The notes under the pieces are model-generated. The model searched no databases, was not told where the DNA came from, and saw only the letters and a program-made list of their open reading frames with translations. From contig NC_060108.1 of assembly GCF_021155765.1 (NCBI RefSeq), positions 14,595,025-14,659,024 on the forward strand: a stretch of 64,000 bases of DNA, in the 5' to 3' direction. The stretch's first letter is position 1. Every line of letters begins with the position of its first letter. Position numbers and translations under genes: made by a program. Shown one piece after another: positions 11,729-26,400 of this stretch. The stretch comes from Diprion similis. Its lineage: Eukaryota > Arthropoda > Insecta > Hymenoptera > Diprionidae.

Positions 11729-14476
11729 TAACCATTTTTATAATATCATATAACGATATCTTTATCAACTTTGTGCAATCGCTAAAATGTTCTCTCAGGT
11801 TTATCTTCATTGATGGTAGTTTGACATTTTTAAAACTGAATAATATTTTATTCCCGAGGAATCTAGATGTCATTAATAAGTATCACCAGCTCTGTCACGT
11901 ATCAGAAGGTCCGTTAAAAGCAGCGATTAAATTCTTTATTATCATATGAATTTTATAACGATTACAAAATCTGGTTCAATCTACTCACATTTATATTCAG
12001 GCGAAGGACCATAGTGAATTATACTTCTACGCGTGTGCTTCGTTAATTAGTGATCAGATATATGAGTAAATAATGTATGTGGATGGGAAATAAGTTACGT
12101 ATAAGTTATATAAATACAATAGCAAACATGCAAAAAATCATTTAAGTTCCAACTACTTTTCCCCCTGTATCTTACTTTACATTAATTATCCATAGGTGTA
12201 TGAGTCACAGAGATTGACTAGTCATTCACGCACAAGTTGATGCACCGACTCGTTTTTATAAGCTAGGATTACGAAATGAAATAGCATTTTATAAAACAAC
12301 GCGTTTTGCTAACCAAGACTAGAGAGGGCTAGAGAGGAAATAATTATTATAATGATAATAATGATAATTTTTACGTGCATGAAGGAGAGAATTTTATAAT
12401 CATATACAATTTAATAACTCGTCGTTCGATTGAGAAAATCATCCTAGTTTCTAATGTCTTACAATAGATCGTAGACGTATATTATCTCGAAGATACAGGA
12501 TGTTCTCAATATACGACACGATTTTTTCACTCACTATTTTCACAAGTTTTACAAAACAGATGATATTGAGATACCTATATCGCGAGTCAATTAGATGACT
12601 AGTGTAATTATATCACGCACAGAATGTCAGCGGATAAACCGGCAATTAATTTTTTCGTCTTCCTGCGCATAATGAGCATTTACGTTCATACATACATAAA
12701 TATATCTTTTTTATAATATATGCACAGATTCTTCGCTGAGTGCGTTAACTAGGCGACGGTAACGTTCGGCATCGCTGATGACTTTTGTAGTATGGCTGTA
12801 CGGATTACGAAAGAGAGGCACTATATAAACACTCTCAACGTGTCAAGGCAAACTTAATGCAAAATACCACACGTATTCGACGCAGTGTTCTTTTTCTCTT
12901 TCTAATTGCTGCTTTTCGAAATGTCTTTAATACGAGCTAAATTAAAAGTTAGGCAAGACGTTAAATTATTACCCACCGAAAAGGAAAGAGTATAGAATAT
13001 ATTTCATCGATGACAAAATATATATGATTTTATTCGCGATTTTCGTGATAAGCTTAAAAATACCATGAGCTAAAATTGTATATTCAATTGATAGCTGCTA
13101 TTACATCGCTGGCTCGAAAATGCGCCGTGATTTTATTATCCACAGTCGAAACTATAACCGCAGGGTCTGGCTGATATTATACCGGATGTATTTGCAAGCC
13201 CTCGATTAACGTATATTAAAATGCTGCAGCTATGCTGTGTTCAAACTCTATAGGTACTTACACGGATTCAAATTTACTAAGGAAAAATGAAAGAGTTGAG
13301 ATATTGAAATGAAGTCTATATTTTTTGCACAAAACTCGCCTGACGTCATACAAAAAACCGTCTGAAATCAAATTTAATTTATTCTTCAACTTTATTTATT
13401 TGTGTCACGCACTATACTTGGCTTCCGTAAAACTATATTTTTTTCATTTTGCGTGGTAAATATTTTCGCAACATTTATCTGCAATCATTATGTTATCCTT
13501 ACGTGATTTTTACAGATTTGCTTTTAATGAATTCAGGTGTTAAAAAATTCGTAACTCGTGTGTAATTACAAAGCTTGCAGAACAAGTCATTAATAAAAAT
13601 TATAATCTTATTATATTAATGTTTCAAAATTTGGAAATACCCTATCGAGTACGTTAAGCGATAATGCCGCTGCCGAAGTGCGAGTCCAATTCTATGCGAA
13701 TTATCTGGCAATGCTGCCAACGTGACAAAATCAGATGCACTAATGTCGTTAGGGCATCTATGCATTTCACTGTATGTATCAGCTTGATCGTTGCATCTGA
13801 TCTTAGTATCAAACAGAATACTCTGTTGTATATACTATATACCTACATAATTTCTGGGAAAAAATCTTGGCGACACATGAGAGGTAACACGCAGGTGAGC
13901 ATCGCCCGCAGAAGTGGGCTCCAGATGTAGTAGGTAAGGATTGGGAGGGAGGCTTCGTGAGAGTCCTGCCAGGCCGATTGTGAGGTACATGGAATTAGTT
14001 CTGTATAGTCCGTACCGAGAACTTGTGCGAGCAAGAGGCTGTGCCAGCAACACCATCGCCGTCCCTTTCTCGTTTGATCCGGCAAAATATCAGTTCAAAA
14101 GTTTTCTATCGTTGAGGATACTAACGTTAAAATGTGAAACGATGTGATTGATTTAGATGTGCGCATAATTATTGTATCCTTTTCAACGAAGTTTGTATTA
14201 ATTAACGTTTGTTTATTTTTTTAGTAAATTTCTCTTTCCCCTCGATATATAACCGGTTTGAAAATCAAGCACCTAATAATATTAGGTCAATTGTCAATTT
14301 CTAAGGATAATCAAATTACCTGTTTCTACTAACAATAAGTAGGAAACAACTGATTCTACTTTATGTATTTCCAATTGCTTCAATCTATAGTCTCTCGGGA
14401 AACTTAAGTCCACGCGCTTTGTAGTTTAAATTATTCCTTGCGGGCCATGCTTTCTGTTATCACACGTAGGGGGAGG

Positions 14477-14640
14477 GCGGGTAGCCCCGGAAACATGTCA
14501 TTTATTAACTTCAGAGTCTCTTTAATGACCTTAACAAAACAATTGATACTTTGCTCAATCATGTAAATAATAATAATAATAATAGGAAAAAGTTACCCTG
14601 TCATTTCGGTCAATAGAATAAACGGCGGGTAGCCCCGGGC
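14477..14640. repeat. GC-rich direct repeats flanking a (AAT)n tract
   Basis: The 15-mer GGCGGGTAGCCCCGG occurs at about 14477 and again at about 14625, 148 bp apart, with a short AAT microsatellite (about 14563-14584) between. The copies stand out in an AT-rich background. They may be parts of a repeat element or a pair of protein-binding sites. Confidence 0.5.
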
Positions 14641-15640
14641 AGACATTTTAACAACGATTTAACCATTCTTTGGCTTTACAAATGTCACAATACCAATATA
14701 ATAGATATTCGACGATTCAATGTCGATACAGGCTTCGTGAGTCCAATCGCTGCATTTTCGACATTGAATCCAATTTTCGTGAAAGAATTCCCACACATGA
14801 TGCATTCCGTAGCAACATGACGACCTTCATGGAAAGAAGTTTGGGAGTTATTTAAGTTCATTCCGGTTCATTTTTTGATCATTTCTTTTATTTTTTTAAA
14901 CATTTATTATTCTTATGTTCATTTTCTTTCGCTTTTGGTTGGTTACCTTCGGTGACTGTGACTTTCATTGCAAAATCATTGTTGTACGAATAAGATGTTA
15001 ATATTTCAATCATTTAATCTTTTATATGAAAACTTGCTTTGAATACGAATAAGAGTGCACGAATAAGCTCGACGGTGACAAACTTCACGAATACATTTTA
15101 CCCTGTCAGCGCTCATGCCAATATTATAGACTTGAAATTGTGTTTATGCACTACGGACAGGTTCATACCGTTAGGAAAAGGATCGAGTGATCACAATCTC
15201 TAGTTTTAACAATAATCACTAAGCCTGAGAAATATTGTGTACAATAGGAAAATGAAAGTCTAGCGGTGAACGGTATTATTACTATAAATCGTTTTGCTCG
15301 TGTCAAAATATGCGTTGTAATGTCAACTATAGAATGTGATCGGTCGAGTTTAATTTTCATTTCTTTGTTGGATTCCAGCCATCCCGTATATCAGTACTCT
15401 TGAAATCAAAGTAGATGATGGATAGTGAAAGTCAATTGAATTCATTTAGTGTCGAGAAGATTTGGAACTTAATCTCCTTATAACTTGAGAAATAAAATGA
15501 AAGTTGGTATTATAAGAATATAATAAAAAAACTTTGCGAAATCAGTGGTGAAGTAAAATACGTATATGCAAATTTATGCGCAGTGAGTTGAATTATATTT
15601 AAAACGTGTTCCAACTTAAACCATACACCAGCACAATATC

Positions 15641-15736
15641 ATGTCGGATTCGATTTCGAAAAGTCTACCAGCACACGGCACGATGAACGGTACCGCACCG
15701 GCAATTATTCCGAATTTGGTACCAAGCAAGGATAAA
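15641..15736 (+). CDS. Candidate alternative first coding exon of SLC27-family copy A
   Basis: ATG at 15641 opens a 32-codon frame (starts MSDSISKSLPAHG, then NGTAPAIIPNLVPSKDK) that ends exactly at a good donor, AAA|GTAAGT, in phase 0. The next compatible acceptor in a coding context is GCGCAG at 20431-20433. It would join in frame to 37 further codons ([14 protein letters not shown]...) running into the ATG at 20545 of the acyl-CoA synthetase. That would give an isoform of about 730 residues with a longer hydrophilic N terminus. The joining is inferred from phase and open frame only. The exon could instead belong to another transcript or be non-functional. Confidence 0.45.
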
Positions 15737-18700
15737 GTAAGTGTAAAAAAGACTACATTTTTTTAAATATAATTCTTTCGATGTTAGAAGCTTCGATTTT
15801 CAAATTTAATTTCGCCGGTTTTGGAAATCAATAATTAATTGTTCGCTTTTGAATAAAATCTACTCTACAGAAATTCGACGGAGAAATTTGGCTTCTTTCG
15901 TTTATACCTACAACTTTCATACAACTTTCGATTCTCACGTGGTCGCATCCTGTTCTAATAACGCACCAACGATGCATCGAGTTCGCCAGAAAAGGTTTCG
16001 ATGTTAACCGAAAGAGAGCACCACACGCCGAGTTATTGATCGAAAACATTCGTGCAGCCGATTTTCTAGTCTCGCAAGTCGCGTGGTTGATGACAATAGC
16101 GATCGTGCACTACGTTTTCGTATTTACAAACACACTGGCTTTGAACCTAAACTCGAGCGATGAAGAAATTTGGGTCTGTCAGAATTAAGAAAGCGTTTGA
16201 GTGAGATAGCCGAGAGGTAAAAAGTTGAAAAATAGTAATAACCACGAGGCTTGTTTTACATAGACGTACGGCTATTTTTATCTCACCCTGAAATAAATTA
16301 AATATCATCAATTGTTAAATAAAATCCGTTAGTGACTCCGTGGAGACTTGACATTTAATTATTACGACAAGGTCCGATCGTGTTGCTAATTCGAAACTTT
16401 CTGAAATTATGCGTTGGTCGTTCTATTCGCCGGTTTTTTAACACACGTGACATACGGTTTCGCTTAATCAAGGTGAGTCGTAGCAATTATTTGGCAAAAA
16501 CTTAGCATTTCTTTACGTAAAAGAATCTATACTTATACAGGTATAGGTTTAAATATTTCTAAATCGATGAAACGTTCACGAATATTGATACATCTAATAC
16601 GCTGAGCTTATAACAAGCTTTATACCAACATTTACACCATCGTAAATTATTTTCACTTTCAAATACGCCATTCTGAAATTTCTCGATCCGTTACTTATAT
16701 TCTGAAATGAAAAATTAACAACGAATTCCTGTATAGTAAATTTTAAGCTTGTTTATCATTTATAACGGCGTTTATAACACACATTTTATTATTCAATATA
16801 CTTGTTTGCAATTTACATATTTATTTCTACCTTCAAATTTTCTTGCGACACTTGATTTTATTTCCCATTCCAAAAATAAAACTTATTACAATTAGGATAA
16901 TAATTTAGGACTTATGGTACATTATGTAACTTGAATTGTGACGTGTGATGGGTGATGAAAATTTGGGGAAAGAATGTAGTTTCAAATTGTGAGCGCAATT
17001 AATAACATATACGTTTACATGTGTAAAAACGCTTGCAGGCTATTATTATTGTATTTATGTATGTAAAACGAGAGAGACGGACTATAAAATCTAGAAACAC
17101 TGTTGAAGTTATATCCCGCGGATTTTTCCACAAGAAAAGATCTTCGCATATTATACCTATGCTGTGTGCGAAGTACAAGTAATTATTGCAACCTGATATG
17201 TATACCTATACATACATAGGTATAAAGAGCTGCTTACAGTTGCACAAGCAGCTAGGCGATGTAACCGAATATCTAGGAAGACAATTAAAAGCGTTAAATA
17301 ATAATAACGAGACGAGAGAGAATTAATGAGTAGTTAAAAAGGAAAAGAAAATTGATGCATAAGACTCGTTGTAAGCGTGAGTTACGAGGGCGTGCAGGTT
17401 CCAATTTACGCATTCATACATTTGGGGAAACTTTTATTTTCAAGAAAGGAGGAGCATCGAAATCGTTGAACATAAGTACACCGAATTCTCTGCCGCGACA
17501 GTGACGCGGCGGTTTCAAATTCCTCCAGCAGAATTAACCCATTTTAAAGGTTTCACTCTCTTCCTCGTATACCTAGGTAGAGTGAGCAGTTCGGTGCTGT
17601 CAGCTATCTTTAGTAATACACCCATTAAACTCGTCAAAATTCGACGAATTTAATGGTTTTACAGTTTTTATCAATCACTAAATAGAAACTCGTTTTACTG
17701 TACTTATAACGCTAAGGTGTTATAATATTAGTCGAGGTTGATGGTTTTTCCTACACACATACGAATACCTGTTGTAATTGTTATGCCACCACTTATGAAT
17801 TCTGTCTAATCATTAAAATGACTAGATTATCGTCATGCATCATTCATTTCCAATAGTCCATCCCGTGCTTTATTCAAAAGACCCCGGAGTCATTGTTTCT
17901 AGTGCAGTGTGCAATATAGGTATGTAATATCACATTATACACGCATCGTTGTGGCAGGAGAAACTGCGAAAGTTTATACGTCAAATCTGAATAGTGCAAC
18001 GGTATATATTGTGTAGGTACGTTATAAGCGGGCACTGTAAAGGAGGGCAATTTATTTACCTATTTTATTTTTATTATGCTTATTTCACCTACTTTTCACG
18101 CTTTCCACGTCTAAACATGCATGATACTACATTAACTATGCAAGAATGTAGGTATGTATATCACATCATCCGCATGAAACTGCAGAACGTGAAAGCACGC
18201 TTTACTTACTACGCGGTTTTTCTTTCAGTTTTTCTTTTTTTTTTTCACCATACATTGTGCAGAATCGGAATGAATATTCCCAGTATACAAGGCTACATGC
18301 TAATTCATAATTTTGTGATTGGAATACTGAATATAAACTGATCAATTGTGAACAACAGACTAAGAAATAATTTGAATATATTATAACTGAGGAAAATTCG
18401 GAGTATAACGAAGATAAGAAAAGTAAGATTCTTTTTAAGGCATTACTGTTGCTCTGGCTTATCTAGTTCGTCATTTTTTGTCTCTATGGTTAGCTGATAT
18501 TACAGCCTCCCGGTAAAGTCCAACTTCCTCAAATATCCGTGCGGTGTGTTGTGAACGTTTTGTTGGCTGCCTGTTATGAGTTTGATGATAATATAGTATC
18601 ATTAACAATATAGCGCCTGATTTAAATCTTTTGTGAACTTCTTAGTTTTTGCTTGCAAACCCGCTTAATTACCGGGGACAAATTTACCTGCGGCTATTGT

Positions 18701-20433
18701 ATCGGGGTTCAAATATTCAAGTACAGCTGAAATAACATCGAAAACTAGATATAATAGGTAAATTTACGTTCCACGAATTCTTCAGCTCGAACCATTGCGC
18801 CAAACCGTTACAAACCAAAACCTGTACCAGCTGAATGTCAACGAGTATTTACAGGGGGAATCAAATTTTTTTTTAATTCTATGCGACATTCTTACAGATT
18901 AATTGAACTGCAAGTAGAATCCCATTGTTTGAAATCGTCTCGTGATTATATCAACGTAAGCATTGCAAAAATTTATATATAAGTGTCATTCGGTGTAAGC
19001 AGAGACTGTTTTTACTTTTTGCTATCAAATTAGGCCAGTCAACACCAGTTCACGCTAGATCCGCATTGACTTATTTATTATTCGTCATATTTTGCAGGAC
19101 GCTTTGTTTTACGAGGATTCCCGGTTTCTGTTTATGCGACGAGTTTATATACTCATCGACAAAAAATAAATTCACATCGAGATTGGTTTATGGCCATATC
19201 TAAATCCGGCATTGAGTCAAGGCTCCGTATCAGCCTTAATTGCTTGTTCCAATTTATCCTCTCAAAATTTGAAATCAAATGGATAACCATGAATATAAAA
19301 TTTTATTACTTATTTTGACATTTAATTATCGGGGTCAAACGTGCAGAATGAAAAACAAAAACTAAAGCTTTAAATGTCGCGAAATATTTCATTCATGAGC
19401 CAAGGTAAAATTATACCACTTGAATAACAAGATATTGAGAAGCGTTGATGCGATGCGATAAGATATATCTATTCATATAATTTCGATCTAACTTATAGAT
19501 ATATTTGTGCCAGCTTTCTTTTAAGTTCCAAAACATATCAGTTTCATGTTCGTAATAAAAAAAAAGGATAGGGAAAAAAGTGCAACATCATGCTACTTAT
19601 ACGTTATCGTTGATAACTGACGTGAGTTTTAAATAAAAACAAGTAAATCCCAACAAATAAGTATAATATAACACGTATACAGGTTCAACATCCTCTTATC
19701 ACAGTTATTGATATGTTCAGCAATTAACTAAAGGTAGTCCCCACATGGAAAGTATAAAAAACAAATAAATTTTCCTTCCGGCCTTAATTCATTAATTTAC
19801 AAGTATTAAAGTGTAGCTTGTTTCATACGATCGATCAAGATTTGAAAAAATCCATTTGTACTGTCGGTAAAATGGTTTTAAAGAAAGAAAGTAACTGTTC
19901 ACGGATTCTAATCGATTTTATACTTATATGACAAGCGTCATTTTATGTACATTTTAATTGTCGCACTGTAAATCGAAAACCTTCAAATACCGCAAATCAT
20001 ACTTTACAATTCTATCTTATTTTGAATAACGAAATCTCTTTAAACTTTAGCAAATGATCGGTCTCGTGATGTTGCTTGTGCGTTGTTCAAGAAAAGTTCG
20101 GGAAATATAGAATTGCACTAAGTAGCTGGAACTTTTTCGGTTCAACGATTCATAGGCTCTGATAACAGCGACGACATAAGTGACGTTGCACTCGGTCGGT
20201 AAAGCCCAACAACAGCATACTTTCCAATTCGATTTCCCGTCTTCCAGTGACGCCGCTGATCTAGAGAAATCAGTGAGTCTCTTCGGTCGAAATTCCGAAC
20301 CGACGCCGTTGGGACGGGACGCCTTTATCAAAAAAAAAATCATAAACATAAATGAGCATACATACTTAGAGATAAAAAGAGCTGGTAAAGAAGACAGCGA
20401 AATTACAGAGATTTCTGACATGTGCATGCGCAG
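15737..20433. other. Upstream region / possible long intron of SLC27-family copy A
   Basis: No coding exon is recognised. A short perfect-stem palindrome lies at about 17622-17657 (CATTAAACTCGTC / GACGAATTTAATG with a five-base loop). The 3' end (about 20150-20433) becomes richer in CpG and probably contains promoter or 5'UTR sequence of copy A. The open frames there on both strands are not protein-like. Confidence 0.4.
20423..20432. promoter_or_regulatory. NRF1-like half palindrome at copy A first exon
   Basis: TGCATGCGCA resembles the NRF1 / erect-wing recognition core (YGCGCAYGCGCR) with one half complete. It sits 113 bp upstream of the ATG at 20545, in a locally GC-rich stretch. A similar but complete palindrome lies upstream of copy B. 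Binding is inferred. Confidence 0.3.
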
Positions 20434-23400
20434 GACGTGGAGCGCGGCGAGGTCGAGGATCCGTCGCGACGGGGAGTCGTCGAGCCCGTCGACGGTGGCG
20501 GGATAATCCCCCCTCCAGGGGCGCCCCACTCACGTGTCTGCGAGATGGGGGGCCGACGGAGTACAGTTGTGCGTTTGCTGCGTCGCCTGGCGCTAGCCAC
20601 GATGATAGCAGCGATCCTGGTTATGCTCTCGGCGGCGATATGGATGTCCATGGGGTCGAGGTTCCTGGTGCAGCTATTCCTCGTCGCCATCGTCGCCTAC
20701 TTTGCGTCCGGAGGAAGGTTCAGGTGGTTTTACGTCGCCGTCAGAACACTGCCAAGGGATCTCACGTAAGTTGATTTTACTTGTCGACTTTAGATGTAAT
20801 TGCTTGTTACCTAGGTGGTGGCTGATCACTGACTCAGGGAGGCGTTTTCGCTTTCTCTCTAAGATTTGGAAAATAAAATCGTTCACTCGTCGCATCGCCA
20901 CTGTTTAACCTCCGCGTCGTAATCCTCGCTACTCGCGGCGGTCGTTTACTTACTCCGGATTCCTTTCACTCCTGAGAGTCGGACTGTAACGGTTCGCACG
21001 CCTTGTCTTTTGGTTACCGTACAGAACGGTAACGAGGGTTGCAAACATTGGTTTTCTTTTTTTTTTTTTTCTTTTTTTTTCGGTTTTTTGATTGAACTAT
21101 TAAACGAGAACGGAAGCAAGCGTGACGTAAACTCTTATCTTCCTGTACTTTTGTTGCTTAGATATACTTCCTATTGTTGAGAGGCTTGCCAGACGCTTTA
21201 TAGCGATAGTTTCCTTCCACGGGATGAGATCATTCGCTGCCGGTATGCGGGCTGAAGAAACACGGCGTCTCACGTACTTATCCGTGAAGAGGCCAGAAAA
21301 TGAAGATGCATCGACGTCGGGCTCTTCTTCTACTCGTTATTATTTTCTAGATTTTTTCTTACTCGATACATTTTCGCGGTAATATAGAAGCTGACGATCA
21401 TTTGACTAAAGTAACGATCGAACGCCTAATGCAACGACAAAAATTTATACATACTTGTAACGCAGATCTCAATTGCAAGAAGTGCCGACAGATTTTTGAA
21501 GGTGAATACCTCGGGCCCTTTGGCCTCGTGGCACGACCCTGGACATCCGGTTTATGCTGCGCAGGCGGGAGAGTTCAATCGTGGATTCATTTTGGCCGGC
21601 TATTTGTCGGTGGGTTTCTTGCGACGCGTGAAAGAGTGAGAAAAAGCGTTGAAAGGATGTGAGAGAATATTACTAAACTTCCGATTTACCATTACGGTGA
21701 TTATTTTTTTTTTTTACTCTGGTTATCTGTATGATCGGCGTGAAGTGGTCCGAAAGATCGAGCTTCAATAGGCTGGACCACGCTGTACGTGTTCGCTGTC
21801 CTAGAATTGAGAGAAATCGCTTTCGAGTGTCATGAAGAGAAATTCTTCTTTGTTTATTTTTTGGTTCTTCTTATTTGGTTGTTTATCGTCGCGTTGATAT
21901 TTACGTTAATGCTGTTGCCCTCATTTCGGCGTCTCGTGTTTTTTCTTGTACCTATACGTATGTTTTAGCTTCTGTACAATATTATACGTTTTTTCGAAAT
22001 GATCATTAAACGAATTGCAAATCTTTACATGTAGATTCTTCACATTATGAAATAAAATAGCCGAATTGTTAAAAAAAAAAAAACTGAAAATTACGCGACG
22101 TAATCGAGCAAGTTATACCGGTTTTAACCCGCCGTTCCCACTTTTGCTTTTTGATACACGGTTCCCACTGTGAACACTTTAGTGCTCGGATGTAATCTTA
22201 CAGGGAATTCTCGGTCAAAAAATGTCGCACAAATTATTGAGTACATAACAATTTTTTGTATTTCATGCTCCAATAGGTTTTGGATCGAAATCTTTTGCTG
22301 ATTATTTGAAAAAAAAATTCTTTAAGTCAAACAGTTATGGAAGATGGAAATTTCCGTCTAGCACTAAAATGTTCACAGTCCGGACGGAAGGTTAACAATG
22401 ATCGTAAAAGGCCATGCAAGAGATCGCGGTTAGCTTGCTTTATAAAACGAGCCTCGAAATGGTATAAATCTTGAAACGAGCGAAGACGGATTGTGTAATT
22501 GTATAAATATCTGTATGGTGATATTCGTAATGATGAATCTTTAGAAAAACTCGTTAGTTTGCAACTTTAGGTGATTACCTGAAATTCACGAAACCGTTAA
22601 TAAAGTACGAACAAACTCAGATCTTGTCAATTCAACCTCTTGAGTTATTTTAAAGGTGTAAAATAGTAATTTTTGTTTCCACGTTTCGGCAACGTTAATA
22701 TTTTCAGCCTCGCCTTTTTTTCTGTACGTATCAGCTCTTGTAATATAAGTAAATATATATTACACAGAGATAAACTGTAATTTTTTTTCTGGTTTTCGCT
22801 GCTGGATTCAGTCAATTTGCATATTATGACGATTAACTGTACCACGTCTGTCTTAATTATAAACCCTGTAAAATCGTTTTAGGTTTTCGAATGAGAAAGA
22901 GGTTTATCTAATCAGGCGGCAGTGTTTGTAACTTCCGTTATCTACCTTTTTTCTACTCTGTTTCTGGAGACCAATAATAAGGATGATAATCTCTGCAGAC
23001 GGTGAAATGAATTCTTTACGTCTATATTGCTCACTGGATGAACACAACGAAAAATCGTATTTATTCCTAGTCAAGTTTAAAAAAACAAAAGGGCAAATCG
23101 TGTTATTATCATCATCATCATCATGATTGTTTTTACTATTATTTACTACACAACATGTAGATCCCTGTTGCGTAATTACAACCGCACGTGATACGCTCGC
23201 AATCCTTTAGTTGGGCGCATAATGTTTAAAGTCTAAAGTATCTTTGAACCTGTTTCAACGACTACCTTAGAATATAAACGCGTCGAGATTATATTATTAT
23301 CTTGCTTGAGACCAGGGTTTGAGACATGGATACGAGAGATTGCCGATGTACGTCGATTTGATCCGTATAACGGCATCAAAACGCGTTTCTTGATATGGTA

Positions 23401-26400
23401 CATTATACTGTTCTTAACTAGGCTACAGTATATAGGTATACCTGTAAATTTTTCATGTATTGCGTGTAACATGAGTAGCATATTTTATGACCGGTAACTC
23501 ACCGATGAAACGTATAGAAAGCATGGATTATTATACGTGTGGATGATTATTAGCCTACTTATGCGAGAATTAATTGCGGTTAATTAATCTATTCAGATTT
23601 GATATAGATAAAGCACTCCACGACTGTCATGGAAAAAATCGGTGGAAAAAATGAATCATGGTTCGGACTTTCCGAAACTCATTTTAACCACGAAACCCAT
23701 TCGATTTTTTAGTATCACTTTGCATGGAATACGGTCAGCTGATACGGCTGTATTGGAGCATATTTTGCGTAGCGTTAGCAATTGAAATCAGATTAACGAT
23801 GAACTCGGAATTCTTACTTGTGATCCACAGTTGCTGAATAACGTTCATTTGCATTCATTTCCATATAAGTGTTTTTCAGAAATCACGATGAATTTTCGTC
23901 AGTCTCTTATCTTATTATTAGTCTTATTACCATAAACGTGTTTTCTGTTATTTTTTTTTTATTTTTTTTTATGGGATATTCTTGACATTTGCGTTATTTG
24001 CAACTTATTCAATCCGGCGGTTTTCATTTGATAGATTAAATTAACAAGAAGCGTTACATTTTTTACAATCTTTTTTTCTTTCGCATTTAATTACTCGAAC
24101 ATTTGTTTACCCACACACGAACGACTGATCGACGTTGACAAGTTTTCTTCCATCCGTGGTTTTAACTACGCTGCTTCGGTTTGACGCATGACCTTAGTTA
24201 TAACCTTGAATTTTTAACGCCTTTATTTTGTAACCGATGATGACTCGGCACGCTTCAGGTGAATACTTACATGTGGAGGATATTACATGTATAGCTGTAC
24301 AATGATCGAAGCACTGAATAATTAAAGTCAACAACTTGACGACGTGTCAATCCATGTAAAGTACTTAATGTGAACTTACCGCATGTGAGTTCGATTTTCA
24401 TTTTGACATGTAAAGCTATTGACGCTGGTTTTTTAAATATCTTACGCAAAAAAGTAGAATTACGAACACGCACGAAGAAGAAGAAGGTACTTAAAAGCGC
24501 GGAACGATCGGTACAAGGCATCCAAAATTCTTCTCTCGCTGTTTTAAGAGAATGCTGTATTTTTACGATACTCGGCGGCTTCTGTGGACGGTAGTTCGCA
24601 CGAAACTTTATTCAATACGTGTATTCATGCATGCAATGAATTTTTATATTGAATTCTTTAATTTGGAAATGATGACAAATACCTATATTGTATTATATGT
24701 GTATATTACTCCAATATCTGTAATTTTTTTTTATTTAACAGGGCAGTTTTGAGGTACATAACTTTACTGTGGTCTATCCGATCACATGAGAAGAAGAATC
24801 GATGCGTTGCAGATATTTTCGCGCAACACGTGACGAAACATCCGAACAAAATTTGCTTCATCTACGAGGATCAAGAATGGACCTTCCAGCAGGTATTTTG
24901 TTTGCGCTTTATCGCTTGTAGTGTATAAAAATCTAAAGATGTAACTGGAACAGAAATTCTTGGATTTCTTCCCTGTAAATTACCCAGTTGCCAATAATAC
25001 GCATATGTCCTTACTTGCAGGTTGAGGATTTTAGTAATAAAGTAGCGACGGTGTTCAAGACGCATGGATATCACAAAGGAGACGCCATTGCTCTGTTTTT
25101 GGAAAATCGGCCGGAGTTCGTTGCAATTTGGCTAGGCTTAAGCAAACTCGGCGTTATCGTACCGTTGATAAATACTAATCTCCGAAAAGCATCTCTTCTA
25201 CACAGCATCAACGTTGCCAATTGCCAAGCGATAATATACGGCGCTGATTTAGGCGATGGTAAGCTGCTTTGAATATTACAATGTAGACCGCAAAAAAAGG
25301 ATGATAACATTGAACAATGATTACTAATCCGTTCGTACCTTATCACCTGTATGCGGAATTAAATTATCGTTTATTTTTTCCAGCCATTAAAGACATATCT
25401 TCGTCCGTAAACGCGAAAATAGCGTTGTACAGATTTTCGGACACTACAAATTCACCGTCTAATGGACTGAAGGAAAAAGATCTCACCGCTATTCTCGTTG
25501 ATGCCCCAACCACACCGCCTGTGGTCAAAGAAAAGGGTGGATACAGTGATAAACTCCTTTATATTTACACCAGCGGTACAACCGGCCTGCCAAAGGCTGC
25601 CGTGATCACAAACTCCAGGTAAGATAAGCAAGTTTCAATTTTTTTCTTCTCCATTCCTTACGTGGGACTAGAAAATTTTTTTACATAACAAATAAATTTG
25701 TTGAACATAATATGTATAACACAATTACACTGAATAATCAAGTAATAAGAAAAAATGACAAAGGTTTAAAACTGTACGTAATTTTCTTTCTTAATTCACT
25801 TAAATGTTCGAAAAGTGTATTCGTCAACGAATTATATTCACAAAGTAGGAACTTTAATTAATGTAAAGTGTGTTTGTCAATGTGTTTAGTCAATTCTTAA
25901 AACCTTTTTCTTTTTTTCTTATATTCATTCATTCATTCATTTTACCGCTTTTACGTAATTGAATTGACAGCGGTAATATACGTTGTATTTTTTGCATGAC
26001 TTACGAAGTGATGAAAAGTACCTTTAATTAATTACACGTATCATCTGGTCGAACGAATTTTAAATTCGTCAGCCTACCTGTATGTACACTATTCAGTAAC
26101 AGGTTTAAATACCAGAAATTATATACTTTGTTGGATACATTGAAGAAATCGTCTTTTATTATCTTTCAGCATTATGATACTTATGTGTATCTTATCTCAC
26201 TATTCCGTTTATTTGCGACTAATCGCAACCGGATATTCGATTCGCGTTGGAGCCGCAAAAACGGTATAACAAATTTTACGAAACATGAAACATAAAATCA
26301 TTGATTATATAAAATATCTATATATTCAGTACTCTGGCTTGCAATTCAACCCATTACCTTACCTATATCATTGAAGAACACGACATTTTTATATCATTTG

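Larger units (their letters stand above)
7013..15640. other. Long gene-poor intergenic region
   Basis: About 8.6 kb with no coding exon that I can support. Open frames are short, low complexity or overlap repeats. It holds a long imperfect hairpin (8991-9097), a poly-A tract (10193-10219), a 42-bp tandem repeat (11655-11728), a pair of GC-rich direct repeats (14477 and 14625) and a small inverted repeat GATTCAATGTCGA / TCGACATTGAATC (about 14714-14768). Regulatory DNA for the flanking genes may be present, but the sequence alone does not show it. Confidence 0.5.

Noticed and set aside
20047-20690. Long minus-strand open frames (160 and 95 codons) over the copy A first exon
   Set aside because: They are antisense to the GC-richer coding and leader region of copy A, with no family text, no splice logic and arginine/serine-rich composition.
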